From the NCBI GenBank assembly GCA_026873275.1, contig JANTUC010000005.1:744001-808000 (forward strand): DNA of 64,000 nt, read 5' to 3'. The position numbers were made by a program, and so were the translations under genes. This DNA comes from Pseudopithomyces maydicus. Its lineage: Eukaryota; Ascomycota; Dothideomycetes; Pleosporales; Didymosphaeriaceae. Under the pieces are notes generated by a model. It was not told the DNA's origin and ran no database searches. It was given only the letters and a program-made list of their open reading frames with translations. Shown one piece after another: positions 11,566-23,006 of this stretch; positions within the stretch are counted from its first letter, which is position 1, and every line of letters begins with the position of its first letter.

Positions 11566-12011
11566 TTTTTTCTTATAACCTTTTGAGATACCAAAATTCA
11601 GGCACAGAGCGGCGATCAAGTTGCAAAGGTCAAACCTGAAGTAATAACATAGGGCATGGCGTTTCGAGGCACGTGGAGGAGTTTGGTGAATTTGCAACGC
11701 GAGTTTTTTCATCTTGCGTTTTCACATTAACCAAGTGCTGCTTTTTCATTACTGAATGGGATTTTTTTGTGCACAAACACAGTCTTGTACATACTGGGTT
11801 CGGCTATTGGTCCGGAAATATTAATGGTTCATGGCAGTTATATGATCACGGAAGACAATTGAGAGGCTTCAGTACGGCGGAATCAACGTACATGAGAATT
11901 TCCAACAGATCTTGTCGTCATGCATTGTGTAGCAGTGTATAACCCAGTGTATAACCCAGTCGCAACAAGGTGCATCGCAAAGCATACGCGGTGCAACGGG
12001 TGACTTGCACG
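11566..12011. other. Intergenic region after the RING-H2 gene
   Basis: A 446-base AT-rich stretch holding the RING gene 3' end and the 12-base direct repeat. No gene is supported. Confidence 0.6.
11934..11957 (+). repeat. 12-base direct repeat, two copies
   Basis: The unit AGTGTATAACCC occurs twice head to tail, followed by a partial third copy. It lies in the region between the RING gene and the next supportable gene; no function is visible. Confidence 0.8.
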
Positions 12012-12362
12012 TCACGCGTCAAAGGCTCGCGTGGCTCCTTCTCCGCACGCATCGGCTACCGCGGTAATTCGCCAATCTCCCCGAGGCCCCTCAACACCAA
12101 GCGCTGACATCGTGAGAAATAAAACCACCGGAAGAATGATGCAGCTCAACCAGGCCCACTTGACGTTGGAATCTGGACCCCGAACACGACCGAGTGGGTA
12201 GTAGCGGCGGTTGCGGGTTGCCATTCGTGGAAATGCTTCCTCTGGCGTGGCTAGTTTGGGGTAGTTGTGGCCCTGGAGGGGTAGCTTGAGCGGGACATAA
12301 AACCCCGCGGGGGCAGCATTTTTCGAGGCCAGGTGATCTGTTTTTCCATTCCATTTGAACAT
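12012..12362 (-). CDS. Possible small single-pass membrane protein, unrecognised
   Basis: An open frame of 116 codons (165 if the upstream ATG at 12509 is used) lies antisense between the RING gene and L-arabinitol dehydrogenase. It contains a good hydrophobic helix (WAWLSCIILPVVLFLTMSAL) after a basic stretch RNRRYYPLGR. The longer version adds a second N-terminal helix but overlaps the first codons of the dehydrogenase head-on, so the internal ATG at 12362 is preferred. Many codons end in C, as in neighbouring genes. No family is recognised. It could equally be a chance frame in the dehydrogenase promoter. Confidence 0.35.
   Translation of the reverse strand: MFKWNGKTDHLASKNAAPAGFYVPLKLPLQGHNYPKLATPEEAFPRMATRNRRYYPLGRVRGPDSNVKWAWLSCIILPVVLFLTMSALGVEGPRGDWRITAVADACGEGATRAFDA
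12249..12254 (+). promoter_or_regulatory. Possible XlnR-type site GGCTAG upstream of LAD
   Basis: GGCTAG fits the GGCTAR consensus of the xylan/pentose activator XlnR and lies about 210 bases before the L-arabinitol dehydrogenase ATG. A six-base motif occurs often by chance, so this is only suggestive. Confidence 0.25.
12303..12312. promoter_or_regulatory. Overlapping inverted CreA-type sites upstream of LAD
   Basis: CCCCGCGGGG is a palindrome combining two SYGGRG-type CreA motifs (GCGGGG on each strand), about 155 bases upstream of the L-arabinitol dehydrogenase ATG. CreA mediates glucose repression of pentose genes in aspergilli, so the position is sensible. Binding is untested. Confidence 0.4.
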
Positions 12363-12465
12363 CGTTGTATATCCATCTTCCGATTCGCTCTCTGGGTCTG
12401 TCTGAAGGCATTCGCGACTGTGTTTTTGAGATACCCCCAAAGATCGTACAAGAATAGACGAGGAA

Positions 12466-13698
12466 ATGAGCACAACTACCACGGAGGTCAAGCCGAGCAA
12501 GGCAAACATTGGAGTCTACACCAACCCGGCGCACGAGCTATGGGTTGCCGAGGCAGAACCTAGCTTGGAGAGCGTCCAGAATGGTGGCGATTTGAAGGAG
12601 GGAGAGGTTCTGTTGAACATCAAGAGCACTGGTATCTGCGGCAGTGATATCCACTTCTGGCACGCTGTACGTCTTCTCACCTTTATCCCATTTCAGCTTC
12701 GCAATTCGGAGCTAACAGGGAAACGCAGGGTTGCATTGGTCCCATGATCGTTGAAGACACACACATCCTAGGCCACGAGTCTTCCGCACAAGTCCTAGCC
12801 GTCCACCCTTCAGTAACCAGCCTGAAGGCCGGTGACCGTGTGGCCGTAGAGCCAAACATTCCGTGCATGGCATGCGAGCCCTGCCTCACAGGCCGCTACA
12901 ATGGCTGCGAAAGCGTGCTGTTCCTCTCCACACCGCCTGTTCCAGGCCTACTCCGCCGCTATCTCAAGCACCCTGCTGTATGGTGCCACAAGCTCCCCGA
13001 TAATCTGACGTGGGAAGACGGAGCGATGCTGGAGCCCTTGAGCGTTGCGCTCGCCGGCATGGATCGTGCTGGTGTGAAGCTTGGTGACCCCGTGGTGGTG
13101 TGCGGTGCTGGGCCGATTGGACTTGTTACTGCGCTGTGTTGCCGGGCTGCAGGTGCAGCACCGCTCTTGATCACAGATATTGATCAGGGTCGGTTAGACT
13201 TCGCGAAGAAGATGATCCCCAACATCCTCACCCACAAGGTTGAGTTTAGCCACACAACCGATGACTTCCGGGAGAAGGTTGTAGCGAAAATGGGCATCGA
13301 GCCTGCTGTCGGTGAGTTTACATTCCCACCCTACAATCCCTCCATCCAGCATCGCTGACGTAGACGATGTAGCAATGGAGTGCACCGGTGTAGAATCGTC
13401 GATAAACGGCGCCATTCAGGCAGTCAAGTTTGGCGGCAAGGTATTTGTCATTGGCGTGGGTAAGAATGAGATGAAGATCCCCTTCATGCGCCTTTCTACC
13501 CGCGAGGTCGATCTGCAGTTCCAGTATCGCTATGCAAACCAGTGGCCCAAGGCAATCCGGTTGGTGCAGAATGGTCTCATTGATCTGAGCCCCCTGGTCA
13601 CGCACCGCTTCAACCTCGAGCAGGCAGTGGAGGCTTTCAAGACGGCAGCAGACCCGAAGACTGGATGCATCAAGGTGCAGATCCAGAGTCTTGATTAG
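12466..13698 (+). CDS. LAD: L-arabinitol 4-dehydrogenase (zinc-dependent MDR)
   Basis: Oxidises L-arabinitol to L-xylulose with NAD+ in fungal L-arabinose catabolism. Exons inferred: 12466-12666, 12729-13311 and 13364-13698, with GT-AG introns of 62 and 52 bases, giving 372 aa. The catalytic zinc ligands lie in GICGSDIHFWH (about residue 58) and GHE (about 82). The structural zinc cysteines are in CMACEPCLTGRYNGC. The coenzyme fold shows GAGPIG and then ITDID, where the acidic residue indicates NAD over NADP. ECTGVESS, FGGKVFVIGVGKNE and YRYANQWPKAIRL are typical of LAD rather than xylitol dehydrogenase, although the two are close and substrate use overlaps. CreA-like and XlnR-like motifs lie upstream. 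Confidence 0.92.
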
Positions 13699-15377
13699 CG
13701 TACGAGGCCATGGATATATCACCGGGGTGCTTGGAGTAGGGCGTTGATGTAGATGGGCAAACGAAAGGAGGGAGGGATCATCTGTGTCTGGAACAGGGAA
13801 ACACCTCAGCTATCACGAGTTGGTCAGATTCACCAGAATAAGGTGCACTGCGAGCAATTTAAATCATATCCCATCACGTACGTTTGGAAAATTTTAATGC
13901 CTCCTCTTGTTTCACCGGTGATGGTGATACTACGACGCATTTGCACAGCACATGTGGTCAGCTGATGTAAAACACCGAAGCATCGGAGACAGCGCTATAG
14001 ATCCAGACAAAAGCTCCGTCCTTTAGATCCCGCCCGTTCTAGCCTCAAGCCTTCGTCTGTTCCGATCCACTTCTCATCCGAGCGTTCTATCTCAACAACA
14101 GGTCAAAACCGTGAAAACCACCGAGATGTTCGCTTGAGGCCCGAGCTAGTATGATTCGCAATGCGCCGAAGTACACACACTAAAACAACAAAGGCAGCAT
14201 CGTACGATGGGGAGTATTCCTGGCAATTCAAAAGAGTCAGGAAACGACGAGCCAATACACGGAGGGGTTTTGGTGGGAGCTGAGAGTCTCTGGGATCTGC
14301 CTGGATGCTTATCACCACCATGCTCTGAGGCATTTAGCGCATCAGATTGTACCCAACAGACGAGGACTTGCGTTCCACGAGTCGGGGACCCGGGTCCAGA
14401 GCATACAGTACCTATCAAGTGTCAGGGAGCGACGTGGCGGTTAGCTGCTTCTTACCACTTCTTGGGGGCATCATAGGCGATACTTGATGGAAAAGGCGCC
14501 GAGAGGCCCACCACTCAGCAATCCGACGTGCCATGATGATGATGGGTAGGTGCCGCGATGGATGATGGATTTGGAAGCCATCCAAGTATCCAAATACAGT
14601 CGGCCAATCCGCACACCGCACGTACGGATGCATTAGTTAGGTGTGCCAGACGACATGCAAGACAATTTCGTCGCCGTCTGCGCCACAATGTACCCAGACG
14701 AGAGGTCGGCCACGCCCGAGTCTCCTGGCGGCAACGCGATAGGAACGAGCCTAGCCGGGGGCCCGTCCCGCGCTATTGCCGCTGGGCGGAAGTGGCGTTG
14801 TTTGGTACGAGGCTCGCCAGACTATCGGATTCTCGCCGCCGCATTTCTCACCTCGCATAAATTTTCTTTGGCGCTGCGCGAGGGAGGTCGCTGTGCGTGC
14901 GCCGCGCGGGGGTGAGCGAGGGGGAGCGAACGTGGCCATGCACGCGCAGGCAACTCGCTCCCATCCATCTTCAGATGTCCATGTTGCACCCAAGCGTCGC
15001 ATGCCATGCCATGTCATTCCGTGCCGCGCAGAGGCTGGATGGGCCCTTATTCCCGCGCTACTGCGGCCTTGATTGCTGGGTGCTCCTCTGCCTGTCGACG
15101 GCACACCCTCCGTGTCTCATTCTCGAGGAGAGTAGGCACATCTGCAGGTGAGAATAAAAATAAGCCACGCGATAAGAGGCACAATGCGGGTCATTATTAG
15201 TTTCAATTAAGTGCGCATCCATGCAAGTACCTATGTGTATGGTGTGGTATGCAATGTACTGCGAGTATGCCATGCCATGCACGCCGGCATGTGTGTAAAC
15301 GCCGCGCAACGGTATCGTATCCCAAAAAGAAAAAAAAACCCAACGTTAAACGGCACGACGCATCATCATCCGCAGCC
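13699..15377. other. Intergenic region LAD / GH16, no gene seen
   Basis: About 1.7 kb holding the 3' ends of two converging genes. The part from about 14640 to 15120 is GC-rich and gives accidental open frames on both strands with Arg/Pro/Ala bias. No domain, tRNA-like fold or repeat was recognised. Confidence 0.55.
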
Positions 15378-16939
15378 TTAGCAGCCACCCTCCCGCCACA
15401 TCTTAACCGACTTGACCGTCATGCCGCGGTCGTTGCCTGCTCCCCAGGTAGGCAGCCATTGATCCTTCGCCTTGATGAAGTCGGCTTGCGCGGAAGGGCT
15501 GCCGTCGACCCACGGCTTGTTGCCCTTGCCCTCGAAGAACCACCCGTTTCCGGCACCCACCGCGACATTGAGGATGAGGAAGAAGTTCTCGTCGAATGGC
15601 GTGTTGTCGTTGCCCGTCTTGCCCCACGGGTTCTCCACAAGGCTGTTGTTCACCGCCGCGCCAGCAAAGTTGCCGTCTTCCCACATCGTCTTGGGCCCAA
15701 ACTTCATGTAGAAGACCTGCTTTAGCCGGCTGTCCAGGTACGTGAACAGGTAATCCTCCGACCACTGTAGGCCGAAGGTGTGGAACCCCTTTGAGAAATC
15801 CGTGCGACGCAAGAACTTGGTGCCATACGTCTTCCAGTAAGCGTCGAGCTTGGGTGATGGACCCCAGTGCAGCGTGGACGTGACAGCATCGCGTCCGAGA
15901 GGATAGTGCCAGTCGTTGCCACGGAGTTCAGCAATGTCAATCTCGCCGCTTGCAGGCCAAGGTCCGTATTTGTCCTCTTCGGGCATCATCCTGATCGTGG
16001 TCAGTCGTGCGGTACCTGGACATGGGAACGTTGGGCTTACCAGATTGCCGGCCACAGCCAATCACCCGCCGGCATTTTTGCCACAACCTCGACTCGGCCG
16101 TACTTGATAGATTTCTTGCCCTTTGTAGAAAGACGGGCGGATCGCACCGGCGGAATGATCCTGCCAAGCGTGCTGTTCGACCGGATCGAGCAATCCTTGT
16201 AATTGTTCGACGTACATGTGCCGTCGCCGCCGGCCTTGGTGAGGTTGACCGTGTAGCCGTTGAAGAGCTGCTCCTCGGTGATGCTCGTGCTTTCCGTCGT
16301 CAGCGTGGGAACGATGTGCAGGCCCTCGCCGTCGGTGAAAGTGTTCTTGGGGTCTGAAGTCGTCCAGTCGAAGGATCCCGTGCCATATCCGCCAAGTTGA
16401 ACCTCGTGCGTCCAGTGTGAACTATCGACACCACCCTTGTCAAAGTTGTCTTCCATTACCAAACAATACTGCACCCCATCGTTAGCGACCCGCGTGTGAC
16501 ACACTGCAAAGCGCGCACGACTCACCCCTGTGGTGCTCAGCGAATGCGAAGCCTTCATGCCATCGTACACCAGGTATCCGCAGATACCAAGGGCAATCAC
16601 AATGCCTCCATAGACGATCCAATTGCTGTATTTTGTGCGCTTCAATCTCGCGTCACCCGCCCATGGCTGCTCATATCTGCGACCCGCGTTAGTATTGTTG
16701 ATATCCGGGTAACACGGGTTATGGAGATAAACATACTCTCCCCTTAGCCGGTAGCTCTTGTACTCATATCGTGGTTTAGGTGGTAATGTGAAACGGAAGG
16801 CACCTGAGCTATCTGCCGATGGCGGCGGCAAGGGATCGATTGAAAGTGAGTTTCCCCGTGCTGGAGGTTGTGTAGGCGCCGCGTTCTTTTCATTGCTTGC
16901 ATCAGGCTTCTTGCCCTTAAAGCGGAAGCCGAGACCCAT
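15378..16939 (-). CDS. GH16 family glycosidase with N-terminal membrane anchor
   Basis: A probable beta-glucan hydrolase or transglycosylase of family GH16. Exons inferred: 16939-16737, 16676-16526, 16468-16041 and 15990-15378. All introns are GT-AG, the first with a clear CTAAC branch site, giving 464 aa. A cytosolic Pro-rich N-terminus is followed by one helix (NWIVYGGIVIALGICGYLVYDG, about residues 85-106), indicating type II membrane topology with the catalytic domain on the lumenal or wall side. The GH16 signature E-x-D-x-x-E is present in GEIDIAELRGND (about 275-285). Further family segments are YGRVEVVAKMP, TSTLHWGPS, FHTFGLQWSED and LILNVAVGAGNGW. The enzyme is shorter than Kre6/Skn1. 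Action on cell-wall beta-1,3-glucan is likely but not proven. It is divergent from the GT2 glycosyltransferase. Confidence 0.9.
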
Positions 16940-19153
16940 GGTAGATGGGTGGTTAATACGTCCGTGATATGATCGTTGGGCTGGGATTCAAAAGAGGTAT
17001 GTCGTAGAAACAGGGAAGAGGTAAATGATATTGTACTAGGCCAGCAGACCTGTTGAGGTATAAGGAGGAATACACCGACCGGAGGAATGACAAAAGAAGG
17101 AAATCTTCTTTTTCGCTTCCGCAGTGGCAATAATAGACTCGAAAAATTTGGCGCCCAGATGCGAAAGCGAGCTTCTACCAAGAGCTGATAAGACTCAAGC
17201 AATGTACTGGTCTACCTTGCTATCAGCTCGGTATGTTGTGCCACTTGAGTTCTAGTTCTCGATCGACAAACTACAATACCAATCGAGCGTTTCAAGATCT
17301 ATTTCTGAGATCTGTTAGCGGTGTGGAGCCAACATGCCAGCGCTTGATTTTGAAGAAGCTATCGCTCTGACTAGCGTCCTTACCGAGGCTCGCGAGAGCA
17401 AATTAGTCCATTGATTCGGAACGATCGCGATGTGGTGTAGCTACATGCTACATGGATGACGGCAAAAGGCCCGCACACGGGAACCAGACCCTCCAAGCTT
17501 TTGATCAGCGCAAGTGCCCGGCGGATCGTTGTTTTCAGCTGGCCAGCACCACATTTGATCTGCGAGGGGAAATTTGGCATTGTGTCTAAGCGTCTCACTA
17601 TCCATCAAGACATATATCAGACGTATTGCACGTCTGATAAGTAATGTTGATCTGTATAACGCAGTATTCGCAAAAGTCCACGATGATGTATTGTGTCTCA
17701 CCTCCCCCCTGCATGGCAAGTACATTGGGCATAGTTAATGTATTGTGGGCCCAGCGGATGCGCCACCCGACCTATCCGTTGGCTGCTGGAGGCTAGATGC
17801 TAGTCTTACGCTAGAACATATATCCGTGTAAAACTTGGAAAGCCACCACAGAAACGCTAGAGTCAGGCACCGGGCTGTCATGATTCGCTCTTCAGCTACG
17901 TTCTGTACGGTCGCAAAGTGCTGAGTGCCCGGAGCCGCTTGATGATAGCTTATCTTACTTCAACGACGGTTCAGTGCCCAAGTCTGTTGCCCAGGATGGA
18001 TTCCTGCTCGAGTATTACATCTCCCCGATTCAGCTTAGACTTCTGCAAGGCTGCAACCGATAGTCTGATTGCGCGAGACTTGCACATGGGCCCTGGACGT
18101 CAGATAACCAAACAAGCAGTAGCGCTATGCTTTGCGTATACAATCTGCAAGGGTGATATCTGCATGGATGATTCAGAAGCCGAAGAGGATTTTTGTACTT
18201 TTTGGTGCAATGCTTGTCGGTACCCGACCCCTTGAGAGGATCCACTTAGGCTCCGCGGCATATCTTTTTGACGAAAATCGCACCGTCGGCGTGTTTCTCA
18301 AACATGCCGACAGTCTGGTATGGCATTTGGAACGGTTTCCAAGGTAGCTAGTGAATCAATGGCTGAATTTCAAATGAAGACGTTAGCTGGTATGCCATGT
18401 GGTAGTTTCGATAGGCTATGGGTCAGCAGCCCACTCTTGATCCACTGTACATTTTCCTCCTCCCAACACCAAGAGCATCTGCAGGGCCAAGAATGGCCAG
18501 GTCTTGCTATACGAGATCTTCAGCACGGACAATGAGCGCAGTGATCCAGATAAGCGGACGAGCTATCTACATGCGTGCGCTGTGGAGTGCTAGACCAGTT
18601 CGAGATTGAAACTAACGATTGAATGGGAATTGATGCCCCCTGTCAGAGCAAGCGAATTCTGATAATAGGACTCGAGTGGTGCTAGAGCCGCAGGTGAACT
18701 AGAACCGACCGGTATGGCTTCCCGACCTGAACACTCCTTCGGGGCCGCCGCGTCCTGATAACGGCGTGGAGCTCGAATCAATAGACATACTCGGAAGTGG
18801 AGACTCGCCTACAGATGTTCTAGATAAACTTTTGCATGTCGTTGTGGCTGGCGGACTGTTTTGTTTTTCGCCTCTAGGTGGGTCGAGACTGTGCAGTCCT
18901 CGTGCATATGTTGTCCGCTGCCACGCTTCTTTTCCGAGACCATACTTCCTCGAGCAGCACCGGTTTCCACCCTTGAAAGATCCTTCTTGTCTCGCTGTGC
19001 CGGGTCATCGATCATTTCTGGAAGCCTTTCGCGTGCTGATCATCACTTAACACTCTCTTTATTAAGGCCCCACCCCAGTCGACAGTCACTCACCCAGATC
19101 GACAACATCCTTGTTCTACCCTACCCAAAAATCACTTCTTCACGTCCGGTAGG
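16940..19153. other. Long divergent intergenic region GH16 / GT2
   Basis: About 2.2 kb between two divergent cell-surface genes. No open frame has recognisable content. The 100 bases before the GT2 ATG are pyrimidine-rich, as expected for a fungal 5' leader. The rest may be shared regulatory DNA. Confidence 0.55.
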
Positions 19154-21995
19154 ATGGAGTCCTCCGGACCCTCCGCATACTCGTCGCGGAGACCTTCCTT
19201 TGATGGCTCTCACTCTCAGTACCGACAGAGCGTGTCGGGGCGAGGGTCAACATATGACGTGCGTCAAAGTGGAAATCGATTGACCGCCAAAATCGATGAA
19301 GACACAAGATACCGCGCGGTAAGTTAACAATTCGGACAGCATGACCACCATACTGATATTCTAGTGATAGATCATCAAGCATCTGCACGCCAAAGCATGT
19401 ACCATGCACTGGATGGTGCCTGGGCCAGTCCCTCCAGGTGTCTGTGCTGGTGTCCTTATGCGCAAGTCTCAGGGTACTTATGTTACTGAGCCTGAGTTTG
19501 TCGACCAGGACCTATTGGAAGCTGTCAAGAAGGTCAACCCTGGTGTCGCCTTGACTATGTCGACGGAGGGTACCTCCGCTGTCTTTGATGTCATTGATCC
19601 TAACGAGACTGAGCTTCTCTTCCCGAACGGCTCCCAGGTACAGATATACAACTCCATGGCTGAGCTTTCTGTAGCCAGCGCAGTCAAGAAATTCCAATAT
19701 GCTGCTCTTGTCCGCCAAGAAAGGGTACTGCTCGTCTGGCATGACGATCTGGGCGCCATTTTGTCGCATGCCATGGAAATCGAGTCGAGATTGTTGGCGC
19801 TCATCTGGGGCACTGCAAAGAATCCCTTTGGTGGCTCTACTAATCCATTTTCCACCGGAGCTAACTCATACATGGCATCAGAGATCGATGTCTCGATGGA
19901 GAAAGACAAGGAAGCAGAAGTCAAGGTGGAGGAGGTGAATATGGAGTATGATCCTGAATCTGGCCCTCGCGAATCCCTTGCTCGACCCCTGGTGCTTACA
20001 AGCTCAATCTTCATTGGATTGGCATTCATGTGCATCATCATCCTTGTGATTGGTCTTGGTAACCGCAGCTTGGCGCTGGAGGTCATGACCGACAAGGTCA
20101 TGATTCGTCTTGCCCTCATCGTTACAGAACCATTGTTCCTGATGTTTGGTCTCTTCTTCGTCATTGTCGTTTTTGGCAACATCTTCCAGATGATCGGACC
20201 AATCACAAGCATCAAGACCAACTCACGCTTCTACTCTGCCGTCAAGCCAAACATGCAACAGGCGCGCGCTCTCGGCTTCCAACCTCCTCCCATCACCATC
20301 CAGATGCCAATCTACACCGAGTCACTTGAGGGTGTCGTTAAACCAACAGTTAAGAGTCTCAACGCTGCCATTTCCTACTACGAATCACGAGGTGGCAGTG
20401 CGCGGATCTTCATGAACGACGATGGTATGGCTGTTCGCAGCGAGGAGGACAACAACAAATTCAAAGAATTCTTCGCCGCCAACAACATCGGATGGGTCTC
20501 TCGTCCTAAGCACAACCACGAAGGTTTCATCCGCAAAGGAAAATTCAAGAAGGCTTCCAACATGAATTTCGCCCTCAACGTTTCGAACAGGGTTGAAGAC
20601 AGACTGCAGAGTTTGATCGATTCTCGCTTCGAGAAGGAGCATGCGCTGACTGAATACGAAGAGCAAAAGCTCTATGAAGAGGCTATGAGTCAAGTTCTTG
20701 CCGAAGACCCTCGTGCCAAGGCTGGTGGTAACATCCGCATGGGTGAGATTATTCTCATTGTCGACTCGGACACAGAAGTACCTGTCGACTGCTTGATGTA
20801 CGGAGCGGCTGAGATGTTCCTTTCTCCAGAGGTTGCCATTATTCAACACTCCACTGGTGTCATGCAGGTCTCATGGGATTACTTCGAGAACGCCATCACC
20901 TTCTTCACTAACATGGTTTACACTGCTATTCGTTTCTCCGTTGGAAGCGGAGAGGTTGGTCCCTTCGTTGGTCACAATGCTTTCTTGCGCTGGCAGGCGG
21001 TTCAATCGGTCGCCAGTCCCCCGAAGAAGACGGCTACGTCGCTTTCTGGTCCGAGAGCCATGTCAGTGAGGATTTCGACATTGCGCTCAGGTTGCAAGTC
21101 AAGGGCAATATTGTACGCCTTGCAAGCTACCACGGCGATGGCTTCAAGGAAGGTGTCTCACTTACTCTCTACGATGAGCTGAACCGTTGGGAAAAGTATG
21201 CTTATGGATGCAACGAGCTTGTGTTCAACCCAATTCACACCTGGCTCTGGCGCGGTCCTTTCACCAAGCTCTTCCGGACCTTCCTCTTCTCCAACATTCA
21301 ATTGTCGTCAAAGCTCAGTATTATCGGTTATATCTCATCTTGTATGTATACCCTCCATCATCTCACAAGGACTTGAGCTAACCACTGCAGACTATGCCAT
21401 CGGTGCTGCCGTACCGCTCGCACTTGTGAACTACTTCCTTGTTGGTTGGTTCAACGGTGATCTTGACAAGTACTACATGGAATCTTGGAAGAGTAAGTAA
21501 AACACCTCAACTACTTGTGATCTAGGACTAACAGATGCAGTCTTTTTATCGCTCGTCATTGTTTTCAACGCCATGTCCAACGTCGCTCTTGCCATTCTAC
21601 GATACCGCCTCGGTGAAAAAGCTTTGCTGTCCTCCCTTCTCGAAAACTTCCGATGGATGCCATTCTTCGTCATCTTCTTCGGAGGTCTTTCATTCCACAT
21701 CGGTATGGCAATCTGCGCGCACATGTTCTGCATCGACATGAACTGGGGAGCGACCGGAAAGGAGAAGGAAGATTCCAACTTTTTCGTCGAGATGCCTAAG
21801 ATCTTCAGCCGCTTCAAGTGGATGTTCATGGTTATGATTCCCATGATCGGCGTCATGATTTACCTGGGATGCTTTGCCCCGCACGGTTGGGAGATTGATG
21901 GTTTCACGACTACGGTTCCGATGGCTATTACCATCGTGTCCCATATCCTGTTCCCATTCGCTCTCAACCCATCGCTCATGGTTTTCAATTACTAG
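19154..21995 (+). CDS. Membrane-bound type 2 glycosyltransferase (GT2), frame broken once
   Basis: A processive-type GT2 enzyme resembling the fungal GT2 proteins required for hyphal growth on surfaces. Exons inferred: 19154-19318, 19371-21341, 21391-21492 and 21541-21995. Two helices precede the catalytic domain (IFIGLAFMCIIILVIGLG and LFLMFGLFFVIVVFGNIF). Catalytic motifs are NDDG, DSDTE and SEDFDIALRLQ, with GHNAFLRWQ between the last two; several C-terminal helices follow. The frame is lost at the five-C run 21018-21022: upstream reads GHNAFLRWQAVQSVAS, downstream reads EEDGYVAFWSES one frame away, and no intron fits. The spliced length is one base short of 898 codons. As written, translation ends at 21182 without the ED motif and later helices. 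A one-base consensus error is the simplest explanation; true inactivation is the alternative. Acceptor use at 19368-19370 skips an earlier TAG because it would leave a stop. Confidence 0.85.
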
Positions 21996-22226
21996 AAGTA
22001 TTGTATGTAGATGTTTTTGGTTTCTATGATTTTTGCGTCCAGGTGGACAGGATATACCATTGCGCAGCGGAACACAAGGGTTAATTATGCCCAAAGGATA
22101 TTTATGAATTTCCTTATTCTAATGTTTGTATATACGACCTAGTAGATCGCATATTTATTATGACACTTCAATTGTGCTGACAATGTCTTTGCCCGTGTTC
22201 AAGCGTTACTACGCTTCACTTCGCTG

Positions 22227-23006
22227 TCATAGCTCGGTAGCAAGTAGATGCGTGACTGCGGTAGAGAATCCAGAATCCAAGTTTGCAGTGTGCGTTTCTC
22301 TACCGTCAAAGTACATATCGACATAATTGTGTATACCCTCTACGTCCACAGTAGCTGTGTCCACATCCTCGGTTGCCCTATGAATGTAGATCGTTCGTAA
22401 ACCAGCGCCCTTGGCTGCTTCCAAGTCGTAGAGGTGGGAAGCAAGCATGAAGCAATCTTCTGGTGGGAGCCGTACCAACTCCATAGCTCTCTTGTAGATG
22501 GCAGGATCGGGTTTTGTCAGTCCTAACACCTCAGATGAGAGTAAGGTGTGAAATGGAAGACCTGAAGATTGTGCGATATCTAGCTGCAACCGCGCTGAAC
22601 CGTTCGCCAGAACAACAAGAAACCATCCGCCGTCTTCCCTTAGTCGATTGAGTGCAGTGGTAACATCTGGCCAGGGTATTTGGTGGTGCCATCGACGCAC
22701 TAATCTGTCCCGTACGCCGTCATCCCAACAAACAATATCTATCCCTTTCTCTTCCAACAATCTATCAAGCACACGGCGGTGCGTGACGTCAATATCCTCG
22801 GTAGGCTTGCTGTCTCTAAATTGAACATGTAGTTCATGGAAGAAACCTTCGCGCCAGGCGATAGCAAGTTCCCGAAGCTTTGGCTCAGTTGGTATTAGAG
22901 AAGGGTGGGGCGGGCACGTGTGCAATGCGGGCAGTAACGAAGAAAGCCAGTCACAACAAGTTCCCATAAGATCAAAGAATATGACTTTCTGTTTATGGAC
23001 GCTCAT
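22227..23006 (-). CDS. Haloacid dehalogenase type II-like hydrolase (HAD superfamily)
   Basis: A single-exon, 259-residue HAD-family hydrolase. Motif I is FFDLMGT with the nucleophile Asp at residue 12. Motif II is the Ser of LANGSARL. The motif III lysine is in GLTKPDPAIY, and motif IV is the ASHLYDLEAAKGAGL segment in which the usual Asp pair is partly replaced by His/Tyr/Asp, as in L-2-haloacid dehalogenases. The cap between motifs I and II is helical (HRRVLDRLLEEKG). No targeting signal is visible, so it is probably cytosolic. Family resemblance is strong, but many fungal members have no proven dehalogenase activity. It converges with the GT2 gene, leaving a 231-base gap. Confidence 0.88.
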   Translation of the reverse strand: MSVHKQKVIFFDLMGTCCDWLSSLLPALHTCPPHPSLIPTEPKLRELAIAWREGFFHELHVQFRDSKPTEDIDVTHRRVLDRLLEEKGIDIVCWDDGVRDRLVRRWHHQIPWPDVTTALNRLREDGGWFLVVLANGSARLQLDIAQSSGLPFHTLLSSEVLGLTKPDPAIYKRAMELVRLPPEDCFMLASHLYDLEAAKGAGLRTIYIHRATEDVDTATVDVEGIHNYVDMYFDGRETHTANLDSGFSTAVTHLLATEL

